Assembly: GCA_900618425.1 (NCBI GenBank)
Contig: UZAN01040223.1
Coordinates: forward strand, 1-62,546
Length of the DNA stretch: 62,546 nt
Source of the DNA: Echinostoma caproni
Lineage: Eukaryota > Platyhelminthes > Trematoda > Plagiorchiida > Echinostomatidae
Reading direction: 5' to 3'
Under the pieces are notes generated by a model that was not told the DNA's origin, did not search any database, and saw only the letters and a list, made by a program, of their open reading frames with translations. The first letter of the stretch is position 1. Each line of letters opens with the position of its first letter. A program made the translations under genes and the position numbers. Below are positions 45,720 to 57,239 of the stretch, one piece after another.

Positions 45720-47280
45720 AAGAGATGGACTTTGAAGAATATCCCCTATTAAAGAAATGCTGGAATCAAGACCAGGAGAGATTTGAGTTGATAATTCTGA
45801 CGAGAATAATTGTTCAACCATATTGACCAAAGTTTGGCGGTTGCTAAATTTTGAGAGTCTTTCGAAAATAAGAAATGAATTTGGTATAAATGAGTGATCA
45901 CACTTAGAAATTCAATAAAATATCAGGCAATGGAAGCATGTTGGTATTCGCTTTTATTTTGTTTGACTTGGGATCATTTAAGCTTTTTTGGTTGTTAACA
46001 CCGAAAATGTAATATATTCCCCAAATTGGGTCAGGCAAGCTTTCCCATAAGACCTTTAACACAGTTAGATCATTCTGTACATTTCGCTTATTCTCAACCA
46101 AGAGGCAACTCAAATGCATCGAGATGGTCTTGCTGGCTTCCTTCTGCTGCGATCCACATCAGCCAGATGATAGCAACAAATAATTGCTTGACAATCGGTA
46201 TTCATCTCGCTGGAATTCTGTCTCGAGCCCGGGATGTGGACACCTGGACACATGCTCACACACATGCACAAGGAGAAACACTCCTTTAGCAAATCCGTTT
46301 TCAATCGAAGGCTTGTTAAACTCCTTGGTTTTAGCAACCAAAAAACGTTTTTACAGCGTACCTTATCTGGGTTGTTTACGAACGATAAATGCTTAAGCGG
46401 CCAACTAAAATACAACATACCACATGTAGCATTTTATGGGTTATTTTCCTCAGACTTCCTATGAGAAACTGGATTGTGAAACGCACTGCTAACCAGCTGC
46501 ATGTGCGTTAAGCTCGACCCAAGTTGATCCAGTGGGATAATGGGTTTTACACATCGTTTTTTGTCTACAATCTTAATATAATTTGCATTTTTCTCCTCTG
46601 GTTTCTGATTCGTATCGAAAATGTTAAAAATAGCGTCGGGGAAACCTCGAAACATTTATCTCAACGCATTTATTGTACTGAATGACTAAACCCGTCGCTC
46701 GATTCAGGTGGCTGAATAAGTCTGGTCTCACTCAGATTGGAAACGTTCACTAGAAGGCCAATGGTGGACCGTGTGACACAATACTGAATAAATCATCACA
46801 ATCTCTATTGTGCCACATCAAAGCAGACCATTCCTATTTACATGGTATTTCAGTTATTCGATATGTGCTTGAGATGGTTAAGTGAAAAGCCAGAATGAAG
46901 GAAACTAAAGAAATGGCTTGCATGGAATCAGGTTGTATTGTCGGATAAAGGGAAGCTGGTTCTGATTTGGAGGTCTTATTGATATCTAAGGAGTTAGTTG
47001 GTGCAAAATGTATGCATGTGTATTTCAAAGTGAACAACACCTTTTATAGAACACATTTAGAAATAGTCATTTTTCAATTAGAATACGGCCGGGAATGTGA
47101 CCTTCCAGAATATACAAATTCAGGAATTTCGGGCTATGGTGATTTGGTTAGACCCTACGTTATGCCTAGTGAGCGCTTTACGTTTGTCATCCGTGATAAT
47201 CCATTAATACGAGAAAACTTGCTCCGTAGCGACTGATAGTTGAAAATGGAAGTGATGTCGGATAGATGAATTGAAACGTT
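45720..47280. other. Stretch without a recognised gene
   Basis: Minus-strand frame 46434-46655 (FRGFPDAIFNIFDTNQKPEE...) and plus-strand 46967-47236 look somewhat coding, but have no supporting splice sites or family. Confidence 0.3.
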
Positions 47281-47289
47281 TGTCAAAAG

Positions 47290-47425
47290 GCATCAAGAAC
47301 AGCAGTGCATATTTCGACCGTGTTAGGTCTCATCAGCAGTGCACCAATCCATCGACCAAACTAAGGACTGAACCCGGGAGTTCACAGACAGAGTGCAAGA
47401 ACATAACCCACTCGGTTACCGGATA
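47290..47425 (-). mobile_element. Smα-like SINE carrying a hammerhead ribozyme core
   Basis: On the minus strand: A-box-like TAACCGAGTGGG (plus-strand 47407-47418), B box GGGTTCAGTCC (47365-47375), then a linker GGATTGGTGCACTG and a hammerhead core. This tRNA-head-then-hammerhead order is that of the Smα SINE of schistosomes, in which the ribozyme can cut the transcript. Head and core also appear together at 27060-27165. A third copy at 47641 lies in the same orientation about 340 bases away. The 5' boundary of the element is not defined. Confidence 0.7.
47300..47345 (-). ncRNA. Hammerhead ribozyme core, conserved residues intact
   Basis: Minus-strand CTGATGA (plus-strand 47330-47336), stem II GACC/GGTC closing a TAACAC loop, and GAAA (47312-47315) match the invariant hammerhead core exactly. 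A 10-base direct repeat (plus strand CAGCAGTGCA at 47300-47309 and 47334-47343) brackets the core, 34 bases apart. A good stem III with a UH cleavage site was not found next to the GAAA, so self-cleavage is uncertain. The core may need a partner unit. Confidence 0.6.
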
Positions 47426-47640
47426 GCTGCTAAAAAGATTCCCATTTTGATTATACACGAATTAGGACAAAGCATCTTTGCGAGCCTCATGCGGGCATCG
47501 CACCGCACTCATCTCAGTACCAGCTTCCAGCATAAATATTCCAACCGGATTACACGTAAATTGATAGTAATGGCAGATTTGAAATGAATAATTTTGTCCT
47601 GTAAAGAAAAAAAGAAAAAGATGACTAAAAACCTAGGAAG

Positions 47641-47720
47641 AACTGGTCAGTAGTTTTGACCTGGTTAGGTTTCACCAGCTAAAGACATCCAACCGAGTCG
47701 AAATAGCTGTCTAGTGCTTC
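47641..47720 (-). mobile_element. Degraded Smα-like copy
   Basis: The minus-strand segment CTGGTGAAACC...AGGTCAAAAC (plus-strand 47655-47673) aligns with the intact core at 47312-47336. On the plus strand the adjacent GAGTCGAAAT and GTCTAGTGCTTCC match the motif at 18566-18591. The tRNA head is missing. Confidence 0.5.
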
Positions 47721-47759
47721 CTAACGGTTCAGGTTACGCGTGGTTTGGACGATGAATTC

Positions 47760-48930
47760 ATAGCATAGAATATTTCACCACTCTCTTCCAGAATGTACTC
47801 AAAGTTTATCCTATGCAGCAGGATAATTTGTCTCCACTGTCAACATGTAGAATTTAGTTTATCAAATGATAGGGCAAAATGAATAAATTTTTCAGAATTT
47901 ACTTTTTTAATTATAAAGCGACTGAATTATCAGAAAATAATTTTGGAATATTCTGTTTAGTCCAAAGGGACTGAAACCACTCACTAGGTTGTTGACACTT
48001 CCTAAATCCATGGCTAGAACCTTCACAAAAAGTGGCCACCAAAAGGGTCCCAGGAACTGCAGTCCAAGAGTTATGCGGAAAGACTGGAATCGCTAGAACT
48101 GTACTCCAAACAGTATCGCCGAAATCGATGGGACTTGATTTTGGTGTATCAAATAATGTAAAACCCTAATCAACCATGTCGTTTACTATTTTCCTTGTCG
48201 CCTCAGGGGGCACTCAATCAAATAAGTGCTCCAAAAATCTCGACTAGAATTTCGGCGTCATTCATTCGTCCTCAGAGTGTGCACTACTTGGAATTCTCTA
48301 CCACTCCACGTTTTTTCTGCACCGACAATTGATTCCTTCAAACACAAAATGAATGAAGCTTTGACAAGTCCTAAATTCCAACATCCGTAGCAGTACACGA
48401 AACAAAGATAAATTCCGCTACATTCTATGAACCGTAAATCGATTCATCTGTGCTAAACCCTATTGGACTAGAAAAGCAACCACTTGTATTTCCCATATAA
48501 AATCTTTGACTTTGGTTTCGGCCTGCAAAACTAGGCTAAGTGCCATATGGTAAGTAATGTGATCCCCTTGAAAAGATAATGATTATCGGCGTGATGCTCA
48601 AGGATGAGAGTTGTACTTTCCACGCAGTGGATTCACGGTTCGAGTACCAATATGGACACAAACAGAACAAACTGGCTGCACGTTTTAACAAAGACCGTCC
48701 GTCTAACTAGTGTTTCCTTGCAACTGAAATCAGAAAAGACTATTTGTCATCATGAGATTCGGGGTCGGGTTGTTTAACACACAGCACTCACAAATGTGTT
48801 AGGTGATTTCGTTTATCTTCAATGATTTATCATCTGAAGTGTGTGCCCTACACAACTGGGTAGAAAGAGCAATAATCATATACAAAATAGTTGAAGGGAA
48901 TTTGGAGCCGATAATGTTTTGTCTATGTGT
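47760..48930. other. Stretch without a recognised gene
   Basis: A B-box-like CGGTTCGAGTACC occurs at 48637-48649 without a matching A box or tail. No exon was called. Confidence 0.3.
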
Positions 48931-48937
48931 TCCTCAG

Positions 48938-49022
48938 ACCCAATATGACTTCAGTTGCTGAGTCTGGACAGGGTGCCGATAAGTTGAAGGAGGACCGGTT
49001 AAATCATACAGTGTTTATGTGA
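48938..49022 (+). CDS. Weak candidate terminal exon
   Basis: Acceptor TTTTGTCTATGTGTTCCTCAG is strong. The following frame NMTSVAESGQGADKLKEDRL runs 27 codons to TGA. It is hydrophilic, with no family recognised. Confidence 0.25.
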
Positions 49023-49167
49023 ACAACAGGAAGCAGCACAAGTATGAGTGATTACCGCTTGCTCTGTGTCTAGGGCAGTTGCTTTGCAGTTGCTTGAATT
49101 ACTTTTACAAAAACGGTGCTGAGGGGAATCGCCCAAATGAATCCCAGGATTTAACTTTACCCAGCAG

Positions 49168-49371
49168 TATATGAAGTTCGATATAACATGGAATGAGTGT
49201 AGCTCGGGATGTGTGAATATGGAGTTCTATCAAGATGGCTCGTTCAAAAACATAACAGTATACTCAGTGACGAAAAAGAAATTTTTCCTAATTCGTACTA
49301 GTTCAAAAATCCGTTTCACCTCTCATTCTGTAATCGGACGTGTGTCTTTCATTGATGATTTTTACTAAATT
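49168..49371 (+). CDS. Weak candidate terminal exon
   Basis: Acceptor TTAACTTTACCCAGCAG precedes 67 codons ending in TAA, with segments KFDITWNECSSGCVNMEFYQ and FFLIRTSSKIRFTSHSV. The end loosely recalls the last strands of a CUB domain (S..L.I.F.S), but the key Gly-Phe is missing, so no function is assigned. Confidence 0.25.
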
Positions 49372-49374
49372 TAC

Positions 49375-50440
49375 ATGGGTTACTGTCTCACTACATAAGG
49401 GTATTTACATTCAATCGCAATAGATGAAAGCACAATGATTACGAAAGCTGTTCCTTTAAGTTTTCACGCATTCTGTCGGGGTAACCTATTGAGAATTACG
49501 TTGCTTTCTGGTACTTTTTGGGATTATATAACTGTGAATGCAAAATCTTTAAATGGTAAACAAAACCTCATTCCTGGAAGATTAAAATCTTTGTTGTAGA
49601 AGCGTTAGTTTAATTCAACTACATTTTCTAGCAAAGCCGTAACCCGATTTGAAAACACATGCTGTCGTTGTTGGTCTTCTTTTCAAACAACAGAAGAAAC
49701 ATTGTTAAAACACATTTCTGTCAGTATTTAAAAGCCATACAGCACCGCGAGAACGTGATTGTATTTTTTTATTTGAACGTGTATTCTTCACATTGTCGCT
49801 CATCCCTGAAAATCTGTTTTAATTTTTTCTAACTTTACCGGCAGTACATATCTACCCAATAAACCGGAATTCGAAATTGGACAAGATGAGGAGTTAGTTC
49901 GATTGCAATAACTGAGTTGACTCTGCTGACTGGCACTTCATGATAAGGTCCTCTCGCTTCCGAGTTCACATAAAAGTTGTTTTCATTTATTTTGTCAAAT
50001 TAGAGCCTCAGCTTATCTAAAAATTCAAAGGAATTTAACTTTCGAACTGTGAGGTTGACCGAAAAACCTTTCCAACGAATACCTTTTATGATCACATTTG
50101 GCTGCTCACAAAATGGAAGCTTTTGTGCATTAAAACCAAGCTTTTCCTCATTCACTTGCCCAATTGATTCGTCTAATCATGTGATTATTCCAACACTCGC
50201 GTGCAGTTCTCTTTTGTTCAGTGTCAGTAAACTAAGCCAAAGTTGGTCGTTCATTAAGGAGCACCTACCGCTTTATCTGTGGTGGCAAATGAACACACTT
50301 ACACTGAAGTAATCAACCTCGTAAGACTGCATCGGTAAATGCTTTCATTTCGGTCGACATCACTGGCGGACATCTACTGGGAAATCTTAACTAACTATAG
50401 CTGACTGACCAACTAAAACCCAGTCACATCAGATCCACCA
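49375..50440. other. Stretch without a recognised gene
   Basis: AT-rich sequence. Nothing was recognised. Confidence 0.35.
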
Positions 50441-50449
50441 ACAAAAGTT

Positions 50450-50960
50450 GCATTCACAACTGAAAACCGCCGCTCGACTGAGAGGCATTCTTTCAGATTA
50501 GCTCAATTACGAAAAGACAAATGTGTTACCGGATGGATGTCGTTCTCCTTCTCTCGCTCTCTCACACACCAGTCACTCAAATCATCAAAATTGAATTTGC
50601 CCTCAAAACATTGAAGCAATTTGACCGGAAGCCAACAGAGAGCCAAATACGGTCCGCCTCGCGTGTATGTTTTTATTCGGTCCCGTATACACCGCCGTTA
50701 CGTGTATGCAATCACACTTGTCCCGTTCACGTTCGCACTTGCACACGCGTGTGCACACACAGACAACCGCGTGTCGCAAACATCATCATTGCTCGGTGCA
50801 ATCCGGACTGAAATGGCCGATAACTTAATTGTCTCTGGAGGGCTCTTCAGTAAACCGCAAAAGACGACTTGCCAAATGGAGCTGGTAAAATCGACAAGTG
50901 TGGACGTTGCACAATTCAGGGGTGGCTTGTGTCTGTGCGGGGGGGGAGTATAGTGCTGGG
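50450..50960. other. CpG-rich patch, possible regulatory region
   Basis: G+C and CpG rise locally (for example CCCGTATACACCGCCGTTAC near 50684 and CACACGCGTGTGCACACAC near 50743). Overlapping plus-strand frames are open, but their peptides are Cys/Thr/Arg-rich and not domain-like. A promoter or leader is possible by analogy with 22560-23350. Confidence 0.25.
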
Positions 50961-50969
50961 AAAAAAATC

Positions 50970-53900
50970 AGTCCAATGAAGATAGTGGCTTGCGAATCCA
51001 TTTGTCAAAACGAGGTGCTTGTTCTGACTGGTCGCGAATAAGTGAGAAAGTGAGCCAAATCTTCCACTATATTTTGCTTTATGATGAAAACGGGACTTTC
51101 GGTTCGATTGAATGAGACGATTCATGCAATAGCTCAATCAATTCATTCATCCGGGAGCTATGTTTAGCAGTTTTTGCTGTGAACTGTGGATTTGATAGTA
51201 ATGATGATACATTTACTGAGAGAGCAGTGTTCCAGATTTGGCCAACGGCCAAGTCTCGGAACACCGGGGTATTCGTCTATGGACTTATAACTTTGTTCTG
51301 TTCAGTGACGCACATTATCCCTGGAGTAAATTAAAAGTGGATCCTTGATGATGCTCAGTTTTAACGCATACAACCAACATTTTTTATTGAAGGTACATCT
51401 AAACTATTGACAAGGTAAAATTGATACTCGTCTCCGCACAGATCAGTTTGATTTTCGAGACCAAAGTTGTTTTAGTTTTGTTCACTTTCCCTTGATGTTG
51501 ATCAACCGGTTCTTATAACATTTCTGACTTGCGACCGAACGTTCGCGATCTAAATACCGGAAGTACCAGCGAAATGGCTATTCACGTTTTACAAAGGGTA
51601 ACACAGAAAAGGCTGTTTAGTACTGATCTCTCTCGATCATGACTTGAAACACTCCTCCAATGAAGCGATCTTCATTTTAGTTTGCGATTATTAAATACTT
51701 TATGAACAAAAATGAATGAAATGAAAATGACAAAAAACCGTTGATGCACCGAAAATGATGGTAACTAATATAAAGTTTTGAAGTTTGGTAATTTTTAAAC
51801 TAGAAATCCTAATATCTGATAGAAACCAGCTTTCCCGCAGCTCGTTCCTGGGTCGGTTAAATATTACATGAGTGGCACAGCTCACATGGTTAAATATGGT
51901 TAGCACACATTCAAATTCAGCTGTTTTACAAGGTCAGATTGTTTTTTGCCTCACGAAATCTGAGTAACCGAAGCGCGGATTCATTCGGCACTGGTACATT
52001 TTAGACCAAGGAAATCTTAGTAGCTGGATAGAACGCTTTCGATGGGGAATCAAATTGTCATTCCAATTGTGTCAGCTTTCGGACGATTCTGTCCCTCCAC
52101 ACTCCAGCATTTGTAGGGATATGGTAATGACAAACGAAATTTCGTCTTTTTTGACCGTGGCTAACTGTGTGCTTTTGTCCAGTGCTTTTCATTTCATCCG
52201 TGACCTGCTAAAGTAACAGTTACACCTTACGAATGACTTCCAATCACCAAGGAATTAAATAAACTAAATACACTTTAAATGTTTTATCAACTATAACCGA
52301 CGGTGTGTTCATTTAAATTGGTCGAAGCTGAACGAGCACAATGCACTGTTCTCTCGGATGTCACCCGCCGACTAAGTAGAGCTCGAAAAAAGGAGCACAA
52401 GGGAAACATTAGTGGTTTAGGTCAAGCCTCAACGATGCCGCTTGTAGAATGCACACCTTAATCCCTGTAACCTGTTGACGATTGCGGACATAGTCTAAAT
52501 TGCGTTGAAGTGAACCCCCGCTTCTTGGTTCAGATTTCGTTTGATCTTTAGTCAATAAACATGCTGTACGTAATACATACTCATTTGAAACGCACGTTAG
52601 ATCAAAAAACAAACTTCAAGAAGTGTCTTTCTTCTATCGATTTCCTCCTAAGTCGCACTACACACAGCGTGATCTCTCGTATGGTACATCGTTCTTGTAT
52701 TTGAACAAAACACCATCTCTTTGTTAACGAGCCTCCGTGTTCCTATCAGGATCGAGTTCGTTTTCAAATCTTCCCAAGGTAATAAGTAATTCAGGGAATA
52801 ATGATCAATCAACCCGAACGTACCACTGTGCAACGTAGATGTCTGTTGAGCCACCGATTTCTTGAACATCAAGCTTCAGTAACACTGACACCTTCACCTG
52901 ATGGTTCGATCATCCCAATCGTATGTCGGCAGAATTTATGAGACACTGGGACTATCATCAAAATCTGCCTATCAGTGCGTAACATTTTAGACCTCCATCA
53001 TGGGAATAATGAAAGTACTGCTTCGGGTGATAAGAACACAAGTGATATATGGTCTGTTCACTCTCACGACACACAAACGAATCCAAGAGTCTAAGCATAG
53101 TTCACCTATTTTCTTTTTCTGCTTTTCCAATTAAGACCAACACGGCAGGATTGGGAGCTCGACAAAACCGTGATGACAAGATTTCGTTGTCTCAGTCTCT
53201 GATTAAAAACGCCATTTGCTTCATAGCTATTAACACATGCAATAATATCAGTGATAATAAAAGATGATGGGAGATATGACATTGCCTTGCACTTGCACAA
53301 TACAGCAGCTATATAACCCAAATGGGAGATTATTTAGAAGCGATATAAGAGTGTGAATACAGTATCGGAAAGCATAGCATGATGTATTCAAGTGACATGG
53401 TGAATGGGGGGGGAAGGTGCTGTAACTACTTCTGACCAATGTAGGACAGTGGAATGGCGATAAAACATTTCGCATAATCGACTTTTGGAAGAGAGACTTG
53501 AAGTGCCCCAGTCCCTGTTTATCATGTTCCGAGGGCCACTAATTGCCTCCGTTGTTGCTAATGTTCTTAGCTAATAGCTCGGCGACTGTGTGATGGGACT
53601 TCGACAGTGAATGTTGAATGCGCGACGACCAAGGGCACACACAGAGCATGTAGGGGGTAACGCAACGCTCACTCACATTCATGTCCAAAGGGATGAATGA
53701 TTTCCAATAATTTACAACTCTATCTGAATTTTGGATTTGCAATAATGGTTCTACATATGCACGAAAAATATCATCGTTTTTCTGCGAGTCCAGCAGACGA
53801 AGTATGATTTTTATATGGCATAGGTTGGCAATGGCACAGTCACTTGCTCCTGTTCATATCGAGAGTACCGGCTGAGGCACAAGAAAATTGGCGTATTATA

Positions 53901-55970
53901 AGTTTATTTGTCTAAAATCATTGGATTAAAGATTATTGACAGAAATTTTTTAAACTGGTCAGATTCAAAAATAAATATAAACTGTGTTTTCCGAAATTAG
54001 ATTAACGGTGTCAAGTGAACATAGTGAATTATCTACCAAATGCAATTTTGGTTGCTTTAAAATCTCTTATCTACAAATGAGAACTTCGCTAAATTTAGTG
54101 TTGATGAATATTGCCAACCAGGATTAGACGTTCACCAAATGTGTTGAGTGCTGCTCGTTTGATCGAATCATCTCAAACATTGGTGGGCGTTTTGAATTTT
54201 ATTGCTGGCGGATGTCTTACATACATATTTGTATAAATCGTGAAAAGAAAACGATTGAGAGAAGAGCAAGGTTTATGAAGTTAAAAAGGACATTTGTTTT
54301 AAATGATAGAAGTGTGTATTCATCAGGGTAAAAAAATGTATGAGAAAAAAGGCAATAGTTATAAAAATGTTGTATGCAAAACTACAGTTTACACACCAAC
54401 GTTCGATCTCAGATAAAATAATCCCCACAAGACATATTTTTGTTTTTGTAATCACCGAAGAAAAAAGGATTCATCTCAATGAAAACTCATGCAAATCTGG
54501 AGTAGATAAGCTCTACACAGTACCACTGAAATACGCAAAAAGTAGTAGTGATAAAATGATTAAAATGAAAAGACGTGTAACGTTCTGGGTTGCATAAAAG
54601 ACGAGCGAAGTTGTATACAACTAGTCATTTTGCAATTTTCTTTTACCGTGCAATCTGGAGGAAACATTTTTTTAAATGATTGAGGTTTTGAGGACAGCTT
54701 CGCATGTGAGACTAGACTTCTTCGAACTATGCAAAAAACAAACAAGTACCTCCGACATAACGCCTGTTTTAACATCCTCACTCTTTTAATGGGCATGCAT
54801 TTGAAAACTCGGTGTGATGAGGACGTCGTCATCAATCGCCTGGTAAACTGTTGAAGTAGAGCTTGAGAAAGTACACTCAGTCTAATGTTATTCTTAAGTC
54901 CTCGTCGTATATGGTTTTGGGTGACTTTATCGGAAAGTGAATATACTGGGAATGTTAAGATCTTGAACAAGGGCTTGTCATGCTAATTGCAGTTGTAAGG
55001 AACAAATTTGTTGACGCTCGGAGCATCATTCAAGGGCTCTTGGTTGATGGAACGTCTCATCTTGATTGATGAGGCGGATTACTGGAAGGGTAATTATGTG
55101 AATTGGAATGTCGAACGACCAAATAATTAACGCGGAAACAACAGTGACTTTTCTCTGTAATTCCTACAGCTATATTGGGTTATAAAGACACCAGTTATAA
55201 ATCTCTTGTACTGAAATATCTAGGGCTCCGGTTCAGGTTAAACTAAAGAGTTATTATTCTGTTCCTCGTCAGTCTGTTTCTTTCACAACCACCGGCTAAC
55301 CCACATCGTCGCAGCGGTGATGGCAATGTATCGCTGTCCACAGCGTGACATCAACACAATATGTTCCATATTATTTGTATCATTTAAGTAGACTAAGTAC
55401 TTGAGTTCCCAATGCATGTATCTGTTATCGTGTATAAAACCAGGTTCTAGTGTACTTCGAATAACCTACCTCTCGAAAATTCTTTATAGACCTTAGTTGA
55501 CCGCTTCAAGGAATAGCCTCTTGAGTAGGGCGGAATTCTTCCAATGGTGCACCAAAATAAGGTTTTTGGACAATGTCACTCCTTGGGAAACTTGAATGCA
55601 ATACCACATTTTTCGTCAAAAAAGCTAGCAACGGCCTTTTTGCCAAATGGAATACGCAGAAACAATACGCGAGATGTGTGAAGATATGTGGAAATCACCT
55701 TCATTTTGTTCAGGCAAATAATAGGAACTTTCAGTGATCAAAATGAACGGAAGTGATTACCAGGCAACTTTGTAAACATCATTAAATGAGTTTGTGAATT
55801 GATGCCCAAGTGAATATGTGTGATAGACGAGCGATTCGGTGAAATACACTTTTCGTTAAGTATGTGTGTGAGCGGGATGGGGTCCCAAGCTACGCCATTG
55901 ATACGCATATTGTGATCGCGGTCACACTCCCGCAACACTATTGCATTCGGGTCTATAAAAAATGTTCACG
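50970..55970. other. Long stretch without a recognised gene
   Basis: No known repeat was recognised. A minus-strand frame at 54560-54970 (136 codons) and a small one ending at donor GAAT|GTGAGTGAG (about 53667) were examined, and neither could be supported. Confidence 0.35.
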
Positions 55971-56009
55971 TCACAATTATTGACGTCACTTTGTTTAATG
56001 ATGGGGTGG

Positions 56010-56110
56010 TGGTGATGATGGTGGAGGAGCAAGGGTTTATTCGCTGTCTTCGGCGTGCTTTGGACCCTGTGGTACGAGGTTCTAACCCCTCCACCGCCAC
56101 TCAACTTTGT
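56010..56110 (+). mobile_element. Possible tRNA-like SINE head
   Basis: A GGAGCAAGGGTTTATTCGC start and a B-box-like GAGGTTCTAACCCC at 56078-56091 sit about 50 bases apart, followed by CTCCACCGCCACTC. The spacing suits a polymerase III promoter, but no second copy confirms a family. Confidence 0.35.
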
Positions 56111-56299
56111 TGGTAGACAGCTTTGCTGTCTCGAGTTCTATACCATACCTCACCGAACGGGGTTTTAAGTGGTTCACCACTCCAAGCTCCAGGGCTTAGG
56201 TTGCCGGTTTCCATCACTGAACAGCAGATTTTCATGACTATGAGGTTCTACCCTGTCCACTGTCTATCACACGCCGCTGTGTAATATTAAAGTTAAATG

Positions 56300-57120
56300 A
56301 CCGATTAGCAAAATGATAGGCGATGTGGGCTACTGCTTTCTACTAAACTGCATATCGGTAATTTGATGAAAAGATGTAACCAACTAGTACATACACGATC
56401 TTTCCATTATCGAGCAATTGAACCGAGTAACTGGTTGAAACGGTCAAATCGATACTAGTTTCGTCAGTAACTGATGTTGTCACCAAACAAAGAGGTGCTA
56501 ACCAGTCGTGATTATTTCTTTATCGAAGGTCTCTTGAACACATCAGGTTATATAAATGAAGCTGATATCCTTCTATCATGCCACACGTTTTAGAGTTAGA
56601 AGTGGATAGAACATCCATAAGAGTCTCCGCCTCAACTAATATTATACATAGCCAATTTCCACGGGAATCTGAACAAGTCGAAAATTTATTTGCTCACAGA
56701 GTAATCGAAACCGTTTACCACTTGAACCCCAAAAACTAGTTGACCCTAAGCACTTGCCACCAATATCGCATTTCGAGTGCCTGCTGTTAACTTCGTTTTG
56801 CTTTCTTGCAGCCAATTTAGATCCCCGTCTTGCTATTCTCAACACACCGTCGTTTCAATGCTTTTCTACATCCACCCATTTTGTGTCGTATCGCAATGGT
56901 AAATGGATTCTTTTTTGACCTGTGCTTGTTTTCTATGTGCAAACTTAACAGGTTTCAGTGGATTTGAGGTAAGAAACTTCACTGCCCCAAAAATTATCGG
57001 CTATCATAGGAAGATGGAATAAATTATCTCCTGTGTTCTTCATGAATTTCGGGTTCCAGTGTATGCGCAGAATATATTTTTAAAGAAGAAACCGCGAGCA
57101 ATAAATTTCACTGGCATGTC
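56300..57120. other. Stretch without a recognised gene
   Basis: A minus-strand frame at 56642-56845 is open but unassigned. Confidence 0.3.
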
Positions 57121-57122
57121 TG

Positions 57123-57236
57123 TTATATCGTCAAATGTATTTTGCCCATGAACAACGAGCTTGAGTGCACAGTGTTGCCCATGCCACCTTTACGAGAAGC
57201 CATTCGAATATATGATTTTAATGACTTGCCATTTAC
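57123..57236 (-). CDS. Candidate terminal exon
   Basis: On the minus strand an excellent acceptor (ACAATCTTCATTCTATGCAG) opens a phase-0 frame, VNGKSLKSYIRMASRKGGMG then NTVHSSSLFMGKIHLTI, closed by TAA after 37 codons. The peptide is basic with a Gly-rich turn, and the family is unknown. The first bases (GTAAATGG) also resemble a donor, so the site may instead be a coincidental AG|GT. Confidence 0.3.
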   Translation of the reverse strand, partial: VNGKSLKSYIRMASRKGGMGNTVHSSSLFMGKIHLTI

Positions 57237-57239
57237 CTG

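Noticed and set aside
54560..54970. 136-codon minus-strand frame resembling a PLE segment
   Set aside because: The resemblance was limited to scattered hydrophobic and basic residues. No block motif matched and neighbouring frames did not continue it.
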